From NCBI RefSeq assembly GCF_000147335.1, contig NC_014501.1:3594300-3658299 (forward strand): 64,000 bases of DNA, given 5' to 3'. Positions 1 through 9,161 of this stretch are shown in pieces; the stretch's first letter is position 1; each line of letters starts with the position of its first letter. The notes beneath the pieces were generated by a model. The model did not search any database. It was given only the letters and a program-made list of their open reading frames with translations, and was not told where the DNA came from. Position numbers and translations under genes: made by a program. The stretch is from Gloeothece verrucosa PCC 7822. Lineage in GTDB: Bacteria > Cyanobacteriota > Cyanobacteriia > Cyanobacteriales > Microcystaceae.

Positions 1-2
1 AA

Positions 3-212
3 AGTTGTCTTTATCATGAGGATGATAGCTGCAATTTTCCTCAGCGTCCCTATGCCCAAACTTGTACCCTGTATCAAAATAAAAATGAGCCGCTAATCGC
101 CCAGTTACCCCAACCGAGTTTTAGTACCAGGGTTCGGTTTTGGGTTCGCAAAAATTGGGGCTTGATTTTATTAATGGGTTTAATTGTGATTAGTGTGGCC
201 TTGGCTTTTTGA
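3..212 (+). CDS. C-terminal part of a hypothetical protein with a tail anchor (5' truncated by window)
   Basis: An open frame runs from the window edge to a TGA at 210-212. The visible 69 residues contain a Cys-containing segment (CLYHEDDSC, then QTC), a short linker, and a C-terminal hydrophobic helix of about 17 residues (LILLMGLIVISVALAF) directly before the stop. That layout is typical of a membrane protein anchored by its C-terminus. The start lies outside the window. I do not recognise the family. It converges on the minus-strand epimerase gene that ends 6 bases downstream. Confidence 0.55.
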   Translation, partial: SCLYHEDDSCNFPQRPYAQTCTLYQNKNEPLIAQLPQPSFSTRVRFWVRKNWGLILLMGLIVISVALAF

Positions 213-217
213 GACTC

Positions 218-1288
218 CTACATTAAGGACAAACTACACCAATTAGGGTTTTTTTCAGCATAGGCAGCAATCTCCTCAAGCACCTGCTCAATTTTTGTTT
301 TGGGGAACCAGTCCCAGACATGACTCGCTTGAGTGGGATCTAAAATCATCCAAGGTATATCAAAAGGTCGTTCTAAATCAGTTTCAATCACTTCATTGGA
401 GCCAAAATAGTTTTCACACCAATAGCTTAACTGACATAAAGACATACTATTGTCCACACCACCACTAATATTAATAACTCTAGGCTTTTGTGTGTTCAAT
501 GGTTCGCCAAATTGCTGATGTAAAAGTGATATTAAATCTCTAGGGTGGAGACAATCTCGAACTTGATAGCCTTTACCGCCAAATCCAATGTATTTGAGAG
601 GGCGTTTTTCTCGGAAACTGTGAATCCAAAAGGCAAAAATTCCCTGTCCGGGATGACCAAATTGTCCCGCCCCCGCCATCACCCCACAGCGATTAATCCA
701 CACAGGAAAATTAAAAGTCGCTCCATACTCTAAAGATAAATGTTCTGAGGCAACTTTTGTACTGCCATAGAGAGAAACTGGGGGAGATGTAGAATAATTT
801 TCTGATACTCCGGCTAAAGATATTCCTTGAGGAAATTTTTGCTCGGCTATCGGCTTAAAAGCGCCGTTAATTTCTTTAACTTGAAGATGGCTTAAACCGG
901 GAATGTTATAAACCCTGCTAGTAGACAGTAGAATAAATCCCGCCTGATAGCTTCGGCAATATTCTAATAAATTAATGGTTCCTTGTAGATTGTGCTGAAC
1001 TAGCTGTAAACTATTGGTTTTTCCGTCTACCCCTGCTAAAACACAGGGATTCGCTGCTGCATCAATTACCCAATCTACAGGGGGCAAAGCAAGGACATCG
1101 CTGGCTTGGCGAATGTCACCATGACGAACTTCTACGCCTAATTTTTGTAAAGGTTCTTTATTAATCCAACTACCGGAACGCGATAAATTATCAATTCCAA
1201 TAATTTTATAATCTGTTGATGACTCTCGAAAGGCTTTTGCCAAGGTTGACCCGACAAAGCCGCAAATCCCAGTGATTAATAAACGCAT
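218..1288 (-). CDS. NAD-dependent epimerase/dehydratase (SDR family), CDP-paratose 2-epimerase-like
   Basis: Extended short-chain dehydrogenase of 356 residues, probably acting on a nucleotide sugar for surface polysaccharide. The N-terminus has the Rossmann motif GICGFVG; the active site has LLSTSRVY and the catalytic YGSTK. I place the start at ATG 1288 (MRLLITG). A longer open frame reaches 1408, but its extra 40 residues are encoded by the MITE at 1313-1435 and are unlikely to be native. It lies downstream of another SDR gene on the same strand (1437-2489). The pair probably formed one operon before the MITE inserted between them. The exact substrate is unknown. Confidence 0.85.
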   Translation of the reverse strand: MRLLITGICGFVGSTLAKAFRESSTDYKIIGIDNLSRSGSWINKEPLQKLGVEVRHGDIRQASDVLALPPVDWVIDAAANPCVLAGVDGKTNSLQLVQHNLQGTINLLEYCRSYQAGFILLSTSRVYNIPGLSHLQVKEINGAFKPIAEQKFPQGISLAGVSENYSTSPPVSLYGSTKVASEHLSLEYGATFNFPVWINRCGVMAGAGQFGHPGQGIFAFWIHSFREKRPLKYIGFGGKGYQVRDCLHPRDLISLLHQQFGEPLNTQKPRVINISGGVDNSMSLCQLSYWCENYFGSNEVIETDLERPFDIPWMILDPTQASHVWDWFPKTKIEQVLEEIAAYAEKNPNWCSLSLM

Positions 1289-1312
1289 AGTATTAGCTCT
1301 TAACAGATTATG

Positions 1313-1435
1313 TACCTGGACATAAATAAAGTTCATTATGTTAAGAAATGTAAAAATATTGAAAGCATGCGCCTGTTCCCTGTTGCCTGTTGCCTGTTCC
1401 CTTGCCAAACAGTTAACTTTACTTTTGTCCAGGTA
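1313..1435 (-). mobile_element. MITE-like element, copy 1 (123 bp)
   Basis: A 123-bp element bounded by inverted repeats: TACCTGGACA followed by A/T-rich bases and TAAAGTT at one end, and its complement at the other (here reading ...TTTTGTCCAGGTA at the right). A second copy of identical length and closely similar sequence lies at 16384-16506 in opposite orientation. No coding capacity for a transposase, so a non-autonomous element is the natural reading. It separates two SDR genes and starts one base after the upstream stop codon. I could not find a clear target duplication. Confidence 0.75.
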
Positions 1436-1436
1436 A

Positions 1437-2489
1437 TTATTGTAAGCGTTTTTGCCAAGATTCCACTATTTGTTTAATGGTTTCTTCTAAAGAGATGGTA
1501 ATATCCCAATTCGGATAATGTTCCCGCATTTTTCGTAAATCTGAATAATAACAAATGTGGTCCCCTATGCGATTTTCCGACAGATAAACATAACGCATGG
1601 GTTTGTTACTGTACTTTTCGGCTAATTTAAAAGCTTCTAGGATCGAACAGCTATTATTTTTCCCGCCACCAAGATTATAAACTTCTGCACAGCGAGGAGA
1701 TTCAATAAAAGCGTGAATAAAGCGGGCTACATCCAGAGAATGAATGTTATCTCTAACTTGTTTACCTTTATAGCCAAAAATTTTGTACTCACGTTCTTCT
1801 AAATTACACTTAACTAAATAGCTCAAAAAGCCGTGTAATTCTACTCCTGAGTGATTCGGCCCAGTTAAACATCCTCCTCGTAAACAACAAGTCGGCATAT
1901 CAAAATAACGCCCGTATTCTTGAACTATCACGTCGGCGGCTACTTTAGACGCACCAAATAAAGAATGTTTGGACTGATCAATACTAAAGGTTTCGGCAAT
2001 GCCATTAATATATTCTGGATCATCATAGTCCCAACGGGTTTCCAGTTCTTTTAAGGGAATATAATTAGGGCGATCACCATAGACTTTATTGGTGGATAAA
2101 TGAACAAAAGGCGATTCCGGGCAACTGCGGCGGGTTGCTTCCAACAAATTAAGGGTTCCCACTGCATTAGTATCAAAGTCATCAAAAGGAATTGCTGCGG
2201 CTCGATCGTGGGATGGTTGAGCCGCACAGTGAACGATCGCATCCGGTTTAAGTTTTTCTAATAAATCTAAGACCCCTTGGCGATCACGGATATCTAATTC
2301 ATGATGATGAAAGTTATCTAAAAATTGTTGTAGTCGTTGTTGATTCCAGCGAGTGTCCCCTTGAGACCCAAAGAAAACGGCACGCTGATTATTATCTAGC
2401 CCGTGAATTAGCCAACCTGACTGACTAAAATAAGTACACACTTCAGAGCCAATTAACCCCGAAGAACCCGTTACTAAAAGTTTTTTCAT
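1437..2489 (-). CDS. NAD-dependent epimerase/dehydratase (SDR family), TyvE-like, Phe in place of catalytic Tyr
   Basis: Extended SDR of 350 residues resembling CDP-tyvelose/CDP-paratose 2-epimerase. Visible motifs: GSSGLIG for NAD binding near the start, [16 protein letters not shown], and STNKVYGD at the usual Ser/Thr position. At the place of the catalytic YxxxK the sequence reads SLFGASK, so the Tyr is Phe (codon TTT read on the minus strand). I recall the same FGASK in other cyanobacterial members, so this may be a subfamily trait rather than a mutation. ATG at 2489 begins MKKLLVTG, the normal SDR N-terminus. Probably the first gene of a two-gene sugar-nucleotide operon with the SDR at 218-1288. 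Confidence 0.85.
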   Translation of the reverse strand: MKKLLVTGSSGLIGSEVCTYFSQSGWLIHGLDNNQRAVFFGSQGDTRWNQQRLQQFLDNFHHHELDIRDRQGVLDLLEKLKPDAIVHCAAQPSHDRAAAIPFDDFDTNAVGTLNLLEATRRSCPESPFVHLSTNKVYGDRPNYIPLKELETRWDYDDPEYINGIAETFSIDQSKHSLFGASKVAADVIVQEYGRYFDMPTCCLRGGCLTGPNHSGVELHGFLSYLVKCNLEEREYKIFGYKGKQVRDNIHSLDVARFIHAFIESPRCAEVYNLGGGKNNSCSILEAFKLAEKYSNKPMRYVYLSENRIGDHICYYSDLRKMREHYPNWDITISLEETIKQIVESWQKRLQ

Positions 2490-2627
2490 TCTTATGTTAT
2501 TAATCGAGTTTATCTAAAAATATAGGCGTAAAATTTCTCAAATTTAAGAAAATGATGCCTCATGAATGAGATTAAGTTCATTCTACATTAAAAGCACCAC
2601 TGCTATAACCTTTTTTCTGGGGCCGAT

Positions 2628-4676
2628 TCAGGCTGTAGGAGTTGTATGAGACTGGGGTTGGGAACTTTTTCCGGACTCTTGCTCTAAAGGCAGAGATTCT
2701 AAAGAGCTATCCTGATAAACATCCAACTCAAACCAGAAAGTGGTTCCCACACCAACCTCACTAATTAAATGAACTTTACTACGGTGTTTTTCTTCAACAA
2801 TATTTTTCACAATCGATAAACCTAACCCGGTTCCTTCCAAGGTATGAACCCGATTTTCTACTCGGAAAAAGCGGTCAAAAATCGCCTGTTGGTCTTCGGC
2901 ATCAATTCCTATTCCGGTATCAGAAACTTCAATTCTAACTTGAGAAGCTTTTCTAGAATGCTCAGATTTTGGTCGAAGTTTATAAGCCCGAATAACAATC
3001 CGTCCTCCCGACTCAGTAAACTTTAAAGAATTGCCGACTAAATTGGTTATCACTTGTAACAACAAATCATAGTGACCTAAAACCGTCGGTAAATTCGCTT
3101 CAATTTCTTGATATAACTCAATATTTTTATCCTTGGCATTCAGTTGATAAGTCCGTAAAGTTTGATCAATTAATTGCCCTAAATCCACCGCATCAAAATG
3201 ATAAATCCTGCTCGATTCCAAACGAGATAAATCTAAAACATCATTCACCAAACGAGTGAGACGATCCGTTTCGTGATTGGCGGTTTCTAAAAACTCTCGC
3301 CGCTCACTTTCGGTTAAATCATCACCAAACTCAGTTAAGGTTTCTATAAAAGACTTAATATTAAACAACGGCGTTCTCAACTCATGAGAAACATTACTAA
3401 TAAACTGACTTTTTGCCTCATTTAATTCCACTTCTCGGGTAATATCTTGTACCGTCATCGCTATGCCTTTAACCGTTTCCCGATATTGATCAAAAACCTG
3501 AGTTAAAAGAATACGCACCGTGCGGGGACTAGGATGAGAAAGGGTGACACGAAATTCTCCGGGTGTGCTGTGCATTTCCTGATGAATGGTCAACTGAGAA
3601 CTGCCTTGAAAATGAATTTCATGGGATTCAATCTGCTCACCCACCGCAAATTGATAGAGAGGTTCAGTTAATGTTACCGTTAATTCTGGCGGAAAAAGAT
3701 GCAGAACATTCCGACCGATTACATCTTTATTTTCCCAACTAAATAAACGCCTAGCTGCCGGGTTAACTAATAATAATTGTAGATTTGTATCGAGTAAAAT
3801 TGCCCCATCAGCAATGGTAGAAACTAACGTATCTAACTTAGCTTTTTCGGCGGTCATTTCTTCAATATTTTGTTCTTCATAGCGTTCTAGCCGTTCAGCC
3901 ATTTCATTGAAACTGCAAATTAACTCTCCTAACTCTCCGCCTAGGGGTAAATCTATTCTCTGTTTAAAATTGCCGGTAGCAATATTTTTCACCCCGACTA
4001 GCAACTCTTTAATGGGTTTCGTGATGGTTAAAGCATTAAAAACTGCCCCAAGAATCACCATTGCCCAAATAGAAATAAAAACAGCAATGGTTACATCTCT
4101 CGTTAAATTAGAAGAAGCCGCCACCGTCGCATTAGGATTAATGCCAATGGCCAACACGCCCAAATATTTCCCATCTTGGTTAAGCGGCACAAAGACATCC
4201 GTCACCTCTCCATTGGGAGTCAAATGTTGACGAACCATCGGCCGGTCAGCGTCTTTAGCATAATTCTCAGGTAACTGAATCGTCCTTTCGATGGTTAAAG
4301 AATTTTTCACTTGGGGTTCCGAGTAGGGTATCCCAAAAAAGATCTTTCCTTCAACATCCGCATACATTAGATAGCGAACACTAGAGGTAGTGCTATAAAA
4401 ACGACTAGAAAACCGCGCCACCTCTGTCAGATTATCCTCAGCAATTAAGGGCGCAACATTAGCCGCCAGTAGCAGCCCTAAGTCTCGACCAAAACGGGTA
4501 TCATTGAGGCGGGCATCTTGTTGAATTGTGTTGACTGCCCAAAATGTCAGACCACTCATGAATAGAGACACAGCAAGGGTTGCTGCCGCCATTAATTTAG
4601 TCTGGAGGGTAAACTCTGACCACCAACGACCAATAACTTCTCGAATTGTTTGGAGTAGTCCTAGCACGGTTATCAA
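2628..4676 (-). CDS. nblS: Sensor histidine kinase NblS/Hik33 (DspA)
   Basis: Membrane sensor kinase of 682 residues, the usual length of the highly conserved cyanobacterial NblS/Hik33 that controls high-light, nutrient-stress and cold responses including phycobilisome turnover. Order of domains: TM helix about 25-50, extracytoplasmic sensor region 50-190, second TM about 193-215, HAMP about 216-270, PAS about 275-400, HisKA with the phospho-acceptor in SHELRTPL (His about 431), then HATPase with N (NLVGNS), G1 (DTGIGI) and G2 (GTGLGLSIV) boxes. Family knowledge: partner regulators are RpaB/SrrA type, not in this window. Followed on the same strand by nothing within 130 bases; its upstream neighbour purD is also on the minus strand. 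Confidence 0.93.
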   Translation of the reverse strand: MITVLGLLQTIREVIGRWWSEFTLQTKLMAAATLAVSLFMSGLTFWAVNTIQQDARLNDTRFGRDLGLLLAANVAPLIAEDNLTEVARFSSRFYSTTSSVRYLMYADVEGKIFFGIPYSEPQVKNSLTIERTIQLPENYAKDADRPMVRQHLTPNGEVTDVFVPLNQDGKYLGVLAIGINPNATVAASSNLTRDVTIAVFISIWAMVILGAVFNALTITKPIKELLVGVKNIATGNFKQRIDLPLGGELGELICSFNEMAERLERYEEQNIEEMTAEKAKLDTLVSTIADGAILLDTNLQLLLVNPAARRLFSWENKDVIGRNVLHLFPPELTVTLTEPLYQFAVGEQIESHEIHFQGSSQLTIHQEMHSTPGEFRVTLSHPSPRTVRILLTQVFDQYRETVKGIAMTVQDITREVELNEAKSQFISNVSHELRTPLFNIKSFIETLTEFGDDLTESERREFLETANHETDRLTRLVNDVLDLSRLESSRIYHFDAVDLGQLIDQTLRTYQLNAKDKNIELYQEIEANLPTVLGHYDLLLQVITNLVGNSLKFTESGGRIVIRAYKLRPKSEHSRKASQVRIEVSDTGIGIDAEDQQAIFDRFFRVENRVHTLEGTGLGLSIVKNIVEEKHRSKVHLISEVGVGTTFWFELDVYQDSSLESLPLEQESGKSSQPQSHTTPTA

Positions 4677-4778
4677 TTATCAGTTACCACTAATAAATTC
4701 AATTTTTATCTTTAGTTTAAACAAGAAAGCATGACTATCTTAGCTTATAACTGATGGTGACTGAGAATAGTGTTGGAT

Positions 4779-6044
4779 TTAGCGAGCGCTAACCCGGTGA
4801 CCAATATCTCGTCTATAGTACATTCCTTCAAATTGAACAGCCTTGACTCCTTGATAAACTTTCTCAATGGCGGCTTCAAAGGTGTCGCCAATGGCAGTAA
4901 TGCCTAATACCCGTCCCCCACTGGTAACCAGTTGATAATTTTTTAAGCTGGTTCCGGCGTGAAACACGACAGACCCTAAAGAGGAAGCCTGATCAATCCC
5001 TGTAATCACTTTACCCTTTTCATAAGCATCAGGATAGCCTCCAGCAGCCGCCACCACACAAACAGCCGTTGCTGATTTCCATTGTAGCGGGGGAAAGTGT
5101 TCTAAGCGCTTTTCACAACAGGCGAGTAATAATTGATCTAAAGGCGTTTCTAGCAGGGGTAAAACGGCTTGTGTTTCGGGGTCACCAAAGCGGCAGTTAT
5201 ATTCTAGAACTTTGACCTGCCCGTCTGGGGAAATCATTAAGCCGGCATAAAGAACGCCCCGATAGTCAATACCTCGATTTCTCAAAGCCGCTACGGTTGG
5301 GGCGAGAATTTCTCTTTCGACTCGTTCCATAATTTCAGGAGTGGCCACGGGTGCCGGGGCATAAGCGCCCATTCCGCCGGTATTTTTGCCGGTATCTCCC
5401 TCGCCGATGCGTTTATGGTCTTGGGCAGGAATTAGAGGACGAAAAGTTAACCCATCAGTTAGGGTTAAAACAGACACTTCTTCTCCTACGAGAAATTCTT
5501 CTACGACGATTTGAGTAAACCCTTCTTCTGTGAGGGCATCTACAGCCTTGAGGGCTTCTTCTTCGGTTTGGGCCACTATTACCCCTTTACCGGCCGCTAA
5601 CCCATCAGCTTTGACGACAATGGGCGCTCCTTGTTGTTTAATATAAGCTTTAGCCGCATCGGGATCACTAAAGCTTTCTCCGATGGCTGTAGGAACTCCG
5701 GCTTCTATCATTAACGCTTTTGCCCAAGATTTACTCGCTTCTATTTGGGCCCCTTCTCGAGTCGGTCCAAAAACTTTGATCTGATCTTGTTGTAAGCGAT
5801 CACTAATTCCCAAAGATAAGGGCAATTCCGGACCCACTACCACTAAGTCTATCCCGTTATCTAAAACGACTTGAGCTATTGCGTCAAAATCATCCACCGC
5901 GACCGGAATATTCTCACATTTTGCCAAAGTGGCTGTACCACCGTTGCCGGGAGTACAAAATACTCCTGTCACATTCGGAGATTGTAGGAGTTTCCACGCT
6001 AGGGCGTGTTCTCGCCCACCATTACCAACAACTAATACTTTCAC
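4779..6044 (-). CDS. purD: Phosphoribosylamine-glycine ligase (GAR synthetase)
   Basis: Second step of IMP synthesis: joins glycine to 5-phosphoribosylamine using ATP. 421 residues from a GTG start at 6044 (VKVLVVGNGGREHALAW), which gives the normal PurD N-terminus. A longer frame to 6080 adds an unlikely hydrophobic leader. Visible family features: GNGGREHAL, VVGPELPLS, ATP-grasp core with VVKADGLAAGKGV, GGMGAYAP and the metal-binding EYNCRFGDPE. Stand-alone gene between nblS and a divergent epimerase whose start is about 100 bases away. Confidence 0.95.
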   Translation of the reverse strand: MKVLVVGNGGREHALAWKLLQSPNVTGVFCTPGNGGTATLAKCENIPVAVDDFDAIAQVVLDNGIDLVVVGPELPLSLGISDRLQQDQIKVFGPTREGAQIEASKSWAKALMIEAGVPTAIGESFSDPDAAKAYIKQQGAPIVVKADGLAAGKGVIVAQTEEEALKAVDALTEEGFTQIVVEEFLVGEEVSVLTLTDGLTFRPLIPAQDHKRIGEGDTGKNTGGMGAYAPAPVATPEIMERVEREILAPTVAALRNRGIDYRGVLYAGLMISPDGQVKVLEYNCRFGDPETQAVLPLLETPLDQLLLACCEKRLEHFPPLQWKSATAVCVVAAAGGYPDAYEKGKVITGIDQASSLGSVVFHAGTSLKNYQLVTSGGRVLGITAIGDTFEAAIEKVYQGVKAVQFEGMYYRRDIGHRVSAR

Positions 6045-6141
6045 GAGCCAATATACTGTTACCCTATAAACAAGGATCAATTATTACTGATTCTTGATTC
6101 ACAATAGGATAATTAACCTTTATTTTTTATTTTTTGCTTCA

Positions 6142-7089
6142 ATGGCTAGTTACATTGTTACTGGAGTTGCTGGTTTTGTTGGTTCTCACCTGGCAGAAGC
6201 TTTATTAACCCAAGGTGAAAAGGTCGTTGGTGTCGATCAAGTTAATGACTATTATGATCCCCAGTTAAAACGCAAAAATTTGCAAATATTAAATAAATAT
6301 AGCGATTTTGAATTTATAGAAGCCGATATACAAGCTTTAGATTGGCAGAAATTGTTAGTGGATGTTGAGGTGATCTATCATCAAGCCGCACAAGCGGGAG
6401 TCCGGGCGAGTTGGGGAGAGGGTTTTCGTCTTTACACCGAACGCAATATTAACGCCACACAGATTATCCTAGAAGCGGCTAAAGAGGCGAAATCTCTCAA
6501 GCGTTTAGTTTTTGCTTCTACCTCTTCAGTGTATGGTAATGCAGAAACCCTACCCACACCCGAAACCATCTGCCCTCAACCGGTTTCTCCTTATGGCATT
6601 ACTAAACTAGCAGCCGAGCGTTTATGCTGGTTGTATCATCAAAATTTTGGGGTGCCTGTGACGGCTTTGCGCTATTTTACGGTGTATGGTCCTCGTCAGC
6701 GCCCTGATATGGCTTTTCATAAATTTTTTAAAGCGGCGATGTTCGATCAAGCTATCCCCATTTATGGCGATGGAGAACAAACCCGAGATTTTACCTTTGT
6801 TAGTGATGTTATAGCGGCTAATTTAGCGGCTGGGACTATCCCTGAAGCTGTGGGAGAAGTGTTTAACATTGGTGGGGGTAGTCGAGTGGTATTAACCGAT
6901 GTTTTGGCTAAAATTGATGAGATCACCGGTCGTCCTATCCGACGGGAATATATCGAAAAAGCGATGGGAGATGCGCGACATACTGGGGCAGATACCACTA
7001 AAGCCCAAAAACTCTTAGGTTATCATCCCCAAGTGGCTTTGACAGAAGGATTAACTCAAGAATGGGAGTGGATTCAACAACTTTATTAG
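6142..7089 (+). CDS. NAD-dependent epimerase/dehydratase, UDP-glucuronate 4-epimerase-like
   Basis: Extended SDR of 315 residues. It has GVAGFVGSHLAEAL for NAD, VYHQAAQAGVRASW (typical of UDP-glucuronate/UDP-galacturonate 4-epimerases), ASTSSVYG and the catalytic YGITK, then RYFTVYGPRQRPDMA and GDGEQTRDFTFVSDV for nucleotide-sugar binding. ATG 6142 is chosen because it begins MASYIVTG at the Rossmann strand; the frame upstream to 6094 is a hydrophobic extension without family match. Likely supplies a nucleotide sugar for cell-wall or exopolysaccharide. Followed directly by short tandem heptamers. Confidence 0.88.
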   Translation: MASYIVTGVAGFVGSHLAEALLTQGEKVVGVDQVNDYYDPQLKRKNLQILNKYSDFEFIEADIQALDWQKLLVDVEVIYHQAAQAGVRASWGEGFRLYTERNINATQIILEAAKEAKSLKRLVFASTSSVYGNAETLPTPETICPQPVSPYGITKLAAERLCWLYHQNFGVPVTALRYFTVYGPRQRPDMAFHKFFKAAMFDQAIPIYGDGEQTRDFTFVSDVIAANLAAGTIPEAVGEVFNIGGGSRVVLTDVLAKIDEITGRPIRREYIEKAMGDARHTGADTTKAQKLLGYHPQVALTEGLTQEWEWIQQLY

Positions 7090-7113
7090 TCAAGAGTCAA
7101 GAGTCAAGAGTCA
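7088..7113. repeat. Short tandem heptamer AGTCAAG, about 3.7 copies
   Basis: AGTCAAG repeats head to tail, starting within the stop codon of the epimerase. A related run of degenerate ACTAATG/ACTAACG units lies at about 7235-7272, beside the stop of the next gene. Such STRRs are common in cyanobacterial genomes; no function is assigned. Confidence 0.8.
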
Positions 7114-7264
7114 TTGATTAATAGTTTTATGTTGTCGGTTATTAAGTGTAAAATAGCAACAGGCAATAGAAAAGAATTTTAGGCATTTTTAAGAGTTAAT
7201 TTATTATTCGTTTATTTATGCTCACCGACTTATTTACTAATGACAAATGACTAATGACTAACGA

Positions 7265-7582
7265 CTAACGACGCGACAAACGTACTATCAAACTCAGACA
7301 GGCGAGAATATAACCTGTGGTTACTAAACCGTTAAGATAAAGTAAACGCACTGTCCAGATGTCTGAACCCAAGGCAGATCCAGTCCAGAGAGTAGCATAA
7401 ACCAGTAACCATATTAAAGTTAACCTAACTGATAGACGGCTCACTGAACGTTGCTCAGTATTGCCCTGATGACGGTATAGTGTCCATAAAGAGGGTATCC
7501 AACCGATAAGGGGGAACAGATACCACATTAATTGAACTTTATTGAGTTTTTCCTCCCCAAAAGGATCACTTCTATTCATCAT
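7265..7582 (-). CDS. Small conserved membrane protein, unknown function
   Basis: About 105 residues from ATG 7582 (MMNRSDPFGEEKL). Three hydrophobic segments are visible: around QLMWYLFPLIGWIPSLW, LTLIWLLVYATLWTG and LVTTGYILACLSLIV, so it is probably an integral membrane protein. A longer frame up to 7672 would run into the divergent mobA coding region, so I prefer the internal start. The start codons of this gene and mobA are only 18 bases apart, so the two promoters must lie inside each other's coding regions or be shared. I recall similar small proteins in other cyanobacteria but no function. Confidence 0.65.
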   Translation of the reverse strand: MMNRSDPFGEEKLNKVQLMWYLFPLIGWIPSLWTLYRHQGNTEQRSVSRLSVRLTLIWLLVYATLWTGSALGSDIWTVRLLYLNGLVTTGYILACLSLIVRLSRR

Positions 7583-7600
7583 TTTTTTAAACCTAAAAGC

Positions 7601-8227
7601 ATGGAACCATTTCCAAAAAGTTCTATTACCGCTATAGTCCTCGCTGGAGGACAAAGTTCTCGTATGGGACAAGATAAAGCGCTGATTAATCTTGGTGGCG
7701 TTCCTCTACTCAAACAAATTTGTCTGATCGCCACTGAATGCGCTATGGGGGTTTATGTGATTACTCCTGCGATTGAGCTATACCATTCTATATTACCTAA
7801 TGGATGTCAACTGATTCGAGAGGTCTGTTTACCTGGAGAAACTTTGCCTCACGGGCCTTTAGTGGGTTTTGCACAAGCGTTAACTCAAGTTAATACCGAC
7901 TGGGTTCTTTTACTAGCTTGTGATTTACCTTACCTGAGCGCGTCACAGTTGCAGCAGTGGAGTCAGTCTCTTTATACCGTAACAGAAGATATGATGGCGG
8001 TACTTCCTCGACGGAATAATAGATGGGAACCCTTATGTGGATTTTATCGCTGTTCTTGTTTGGCGTTGCTCAATGAGTTTATCCGCCAAGGAGGAAGGTC
8101 TTTTCAGGATTGGTTAGGGCGGCAATCAGTGCAAGAATTATTAGTCAGTGACCCTAATGTGTTATTTAATTGTAATACTCCTGAAGATTTGGCTAAAATA
8201 ACCGCAAAATACAATTTTTTGGCTTGA
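7601..8227 (+). CDS. mobA: Molybdenum cofactor guanylyltransferase
   Basis: Adds GMP to molybdopterin to make the MGD form of Moco used by nitrate reductase-type enzymes. 208 residues from ATG 7601. The N-terminus has the nucleotidyltransferase signature ITAIVLAGGQSSRMGQDKAL; LLLACDLPYLS provides the metal-binding Asp, and CNTPEDL near the C-terminus is typical of the family. The longer frame from 7532 lacks family similarity before AIVLAGG. Ends 250 bases before a strong terminator at 8479-8531. Confidence 0.9.
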   Translation: MEPFPKSSITAIVLAGGQSSRMGQDKALINLGGVPLLKQICLIATECAMGVYVITPAIELYHSILPNGCQLIREVCLPGETLPHGPLVGFAQALTQVNTDWVLLLACDLPYLSASQLQQWSQSLYTVTEDMMAVLPRRNNRWEPLCGFYRCSCLALLNEFIRQGGRSFQDWLGRQSVQELLVSDPNVLFNCNTPEDLAKITAKYNFLA

Positions 8228-8478
8228 TTTTGAGTTTGAATGAAATTTCATCCCATTGACATAGTGATGACATAAGTTTGACATAAACTGCTTCTATATT
8301 CGAAGAAGTCAGATAACTCACTTTTAAAAAAACTTTCCTTCCTAGAAAGTTGCTGGGGACTCAAAGTAGTCTCAATCTAAAAAAGGCTACTTTGATAACT
8401 TCATCACCTGCTCCTTATTAAAATGATTAACGCTTCCTTCTGAACTACTTTTGTGGTAGATGACTCAACCTATATAAT

Positions 8479-8531
8479 CAGCCCTAACTTTCTGATTTTT
8501 GTCCCTCAGAATTGCTTAAGGGCTGTTTTTT
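8479..8531 (+). terminator. Rho-independent terminator, possibly a very short RNA
   Basis: Arms CAGCCCT (8479-8485) and AGGGCTG (8519-8525) close an inner stem TTCTGA/TCAGAA, followed by TTTTTT. It can terminate mobA transcripts. A TATAAT (8473-8478) with TTGTGG 16 bases upstream sits directly before the hairpin, so a separate ~50-nt transcript is possible but unproven. Confidence 0.7.
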
Positions 8532-8544
8532 ATTAGGGATTAGT

Positions 8545-8661
8545 TCAATAAATAAGTGGATGATACTGTCGGGCTTGACGACGCAATGCTATTTTTATCT
8601 CTCTGTGTGTTGCTTGGGGAGAAACCTGAAGAATTTCATAATAATTGAGTGACTCTACCAT
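8545..8661 (-). pseudogene. DnaJ/J-domain stump, truncated at the HPD motif
   Basis: An ATG at 8661 opens a 38-codon frame reading MVESLNYYEILQVSPQATHR and then a helix II segment ending ARQYHP, where the J-domain signature HPD should follow; instead it goes to LIY and a stop. Helix I (YYEIL.V...AT) and helix II are clearly those of a J-domain. The HPD Asp and everything after is lost, so it cannot stimulate DnaK. Too short for ordinary ORF calls. Read as the 5' remnant of a broken dnaJ-family gene. Confidence 0.6.
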
Positions 8662-8743
8662 CAGATTAAATTATTCTACTTAAATGACTCAACAGCTATA
8701 ATTATGATTTATACAAACAAAATTAGGTTAGCCGACAAACTAG

Positions 8744-9136
8744 ATGAAGCCTAAATTCAAAGATACTCGTGCCTGGGAACAAGCACAATTGCTCATGCAA
8801 CCGGCTTTTATCCGAGTGATGGATAATCTTCGTAAACAACTCGAAGAGTCTTCATGGAGTGGAACCTATCAAGAAATACAAACCCCTTTTCCAGGATATC
8901 AACTTTGTTTGACTCATCAGCATCACTCGGTTACAGTAAATATTTGGGATTTGTGTTTTAAAATTTGTTTTATAGACTACCCAATATCTTCCTCTACTGA
9001 AGCATCAATTGATAATTCTCAAGAAGTGGATATAGACCCTGCCTTGATTGATGAAACTGGAGATGTGGACTGGCATCGTCTAGAAACAAAAACTCAATAC
9101 TTAGTGAAAGAAGTTTTTGCGAATTTACCTACTTAA
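8744..9136 (+). CDS. Conserved hypothetical protein
   Basis: 130 residues, soluble, no signal peptide or membrane helix. Composition is acidic towards the C-terminus (around EVDIDPALIDETGDVDW). I do not recognise a domain. It ends 25 bases before the YgfZ-type gene, so the two are probably co-transcribed. ATG 8744 is the first in the frame and gives a globular-looking N-terminus (MKPKFKDTRAWEQA). Confidence 0.7.
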   Translation: MKPKFKDTRAWEQAQLLMQPAFIRVMDNLRKQLEESSWSGTYQEIQTPFPGYQLCLTHQHHSVTVNIWDLCFKICFIDYPISSSTEASIDNSQEVDIDPALIDETGDVDWHRLETKTQYLVKEVFANLPT

Positions 9137-9161
9137 TTACGTTTGATAACCCATATTAGTT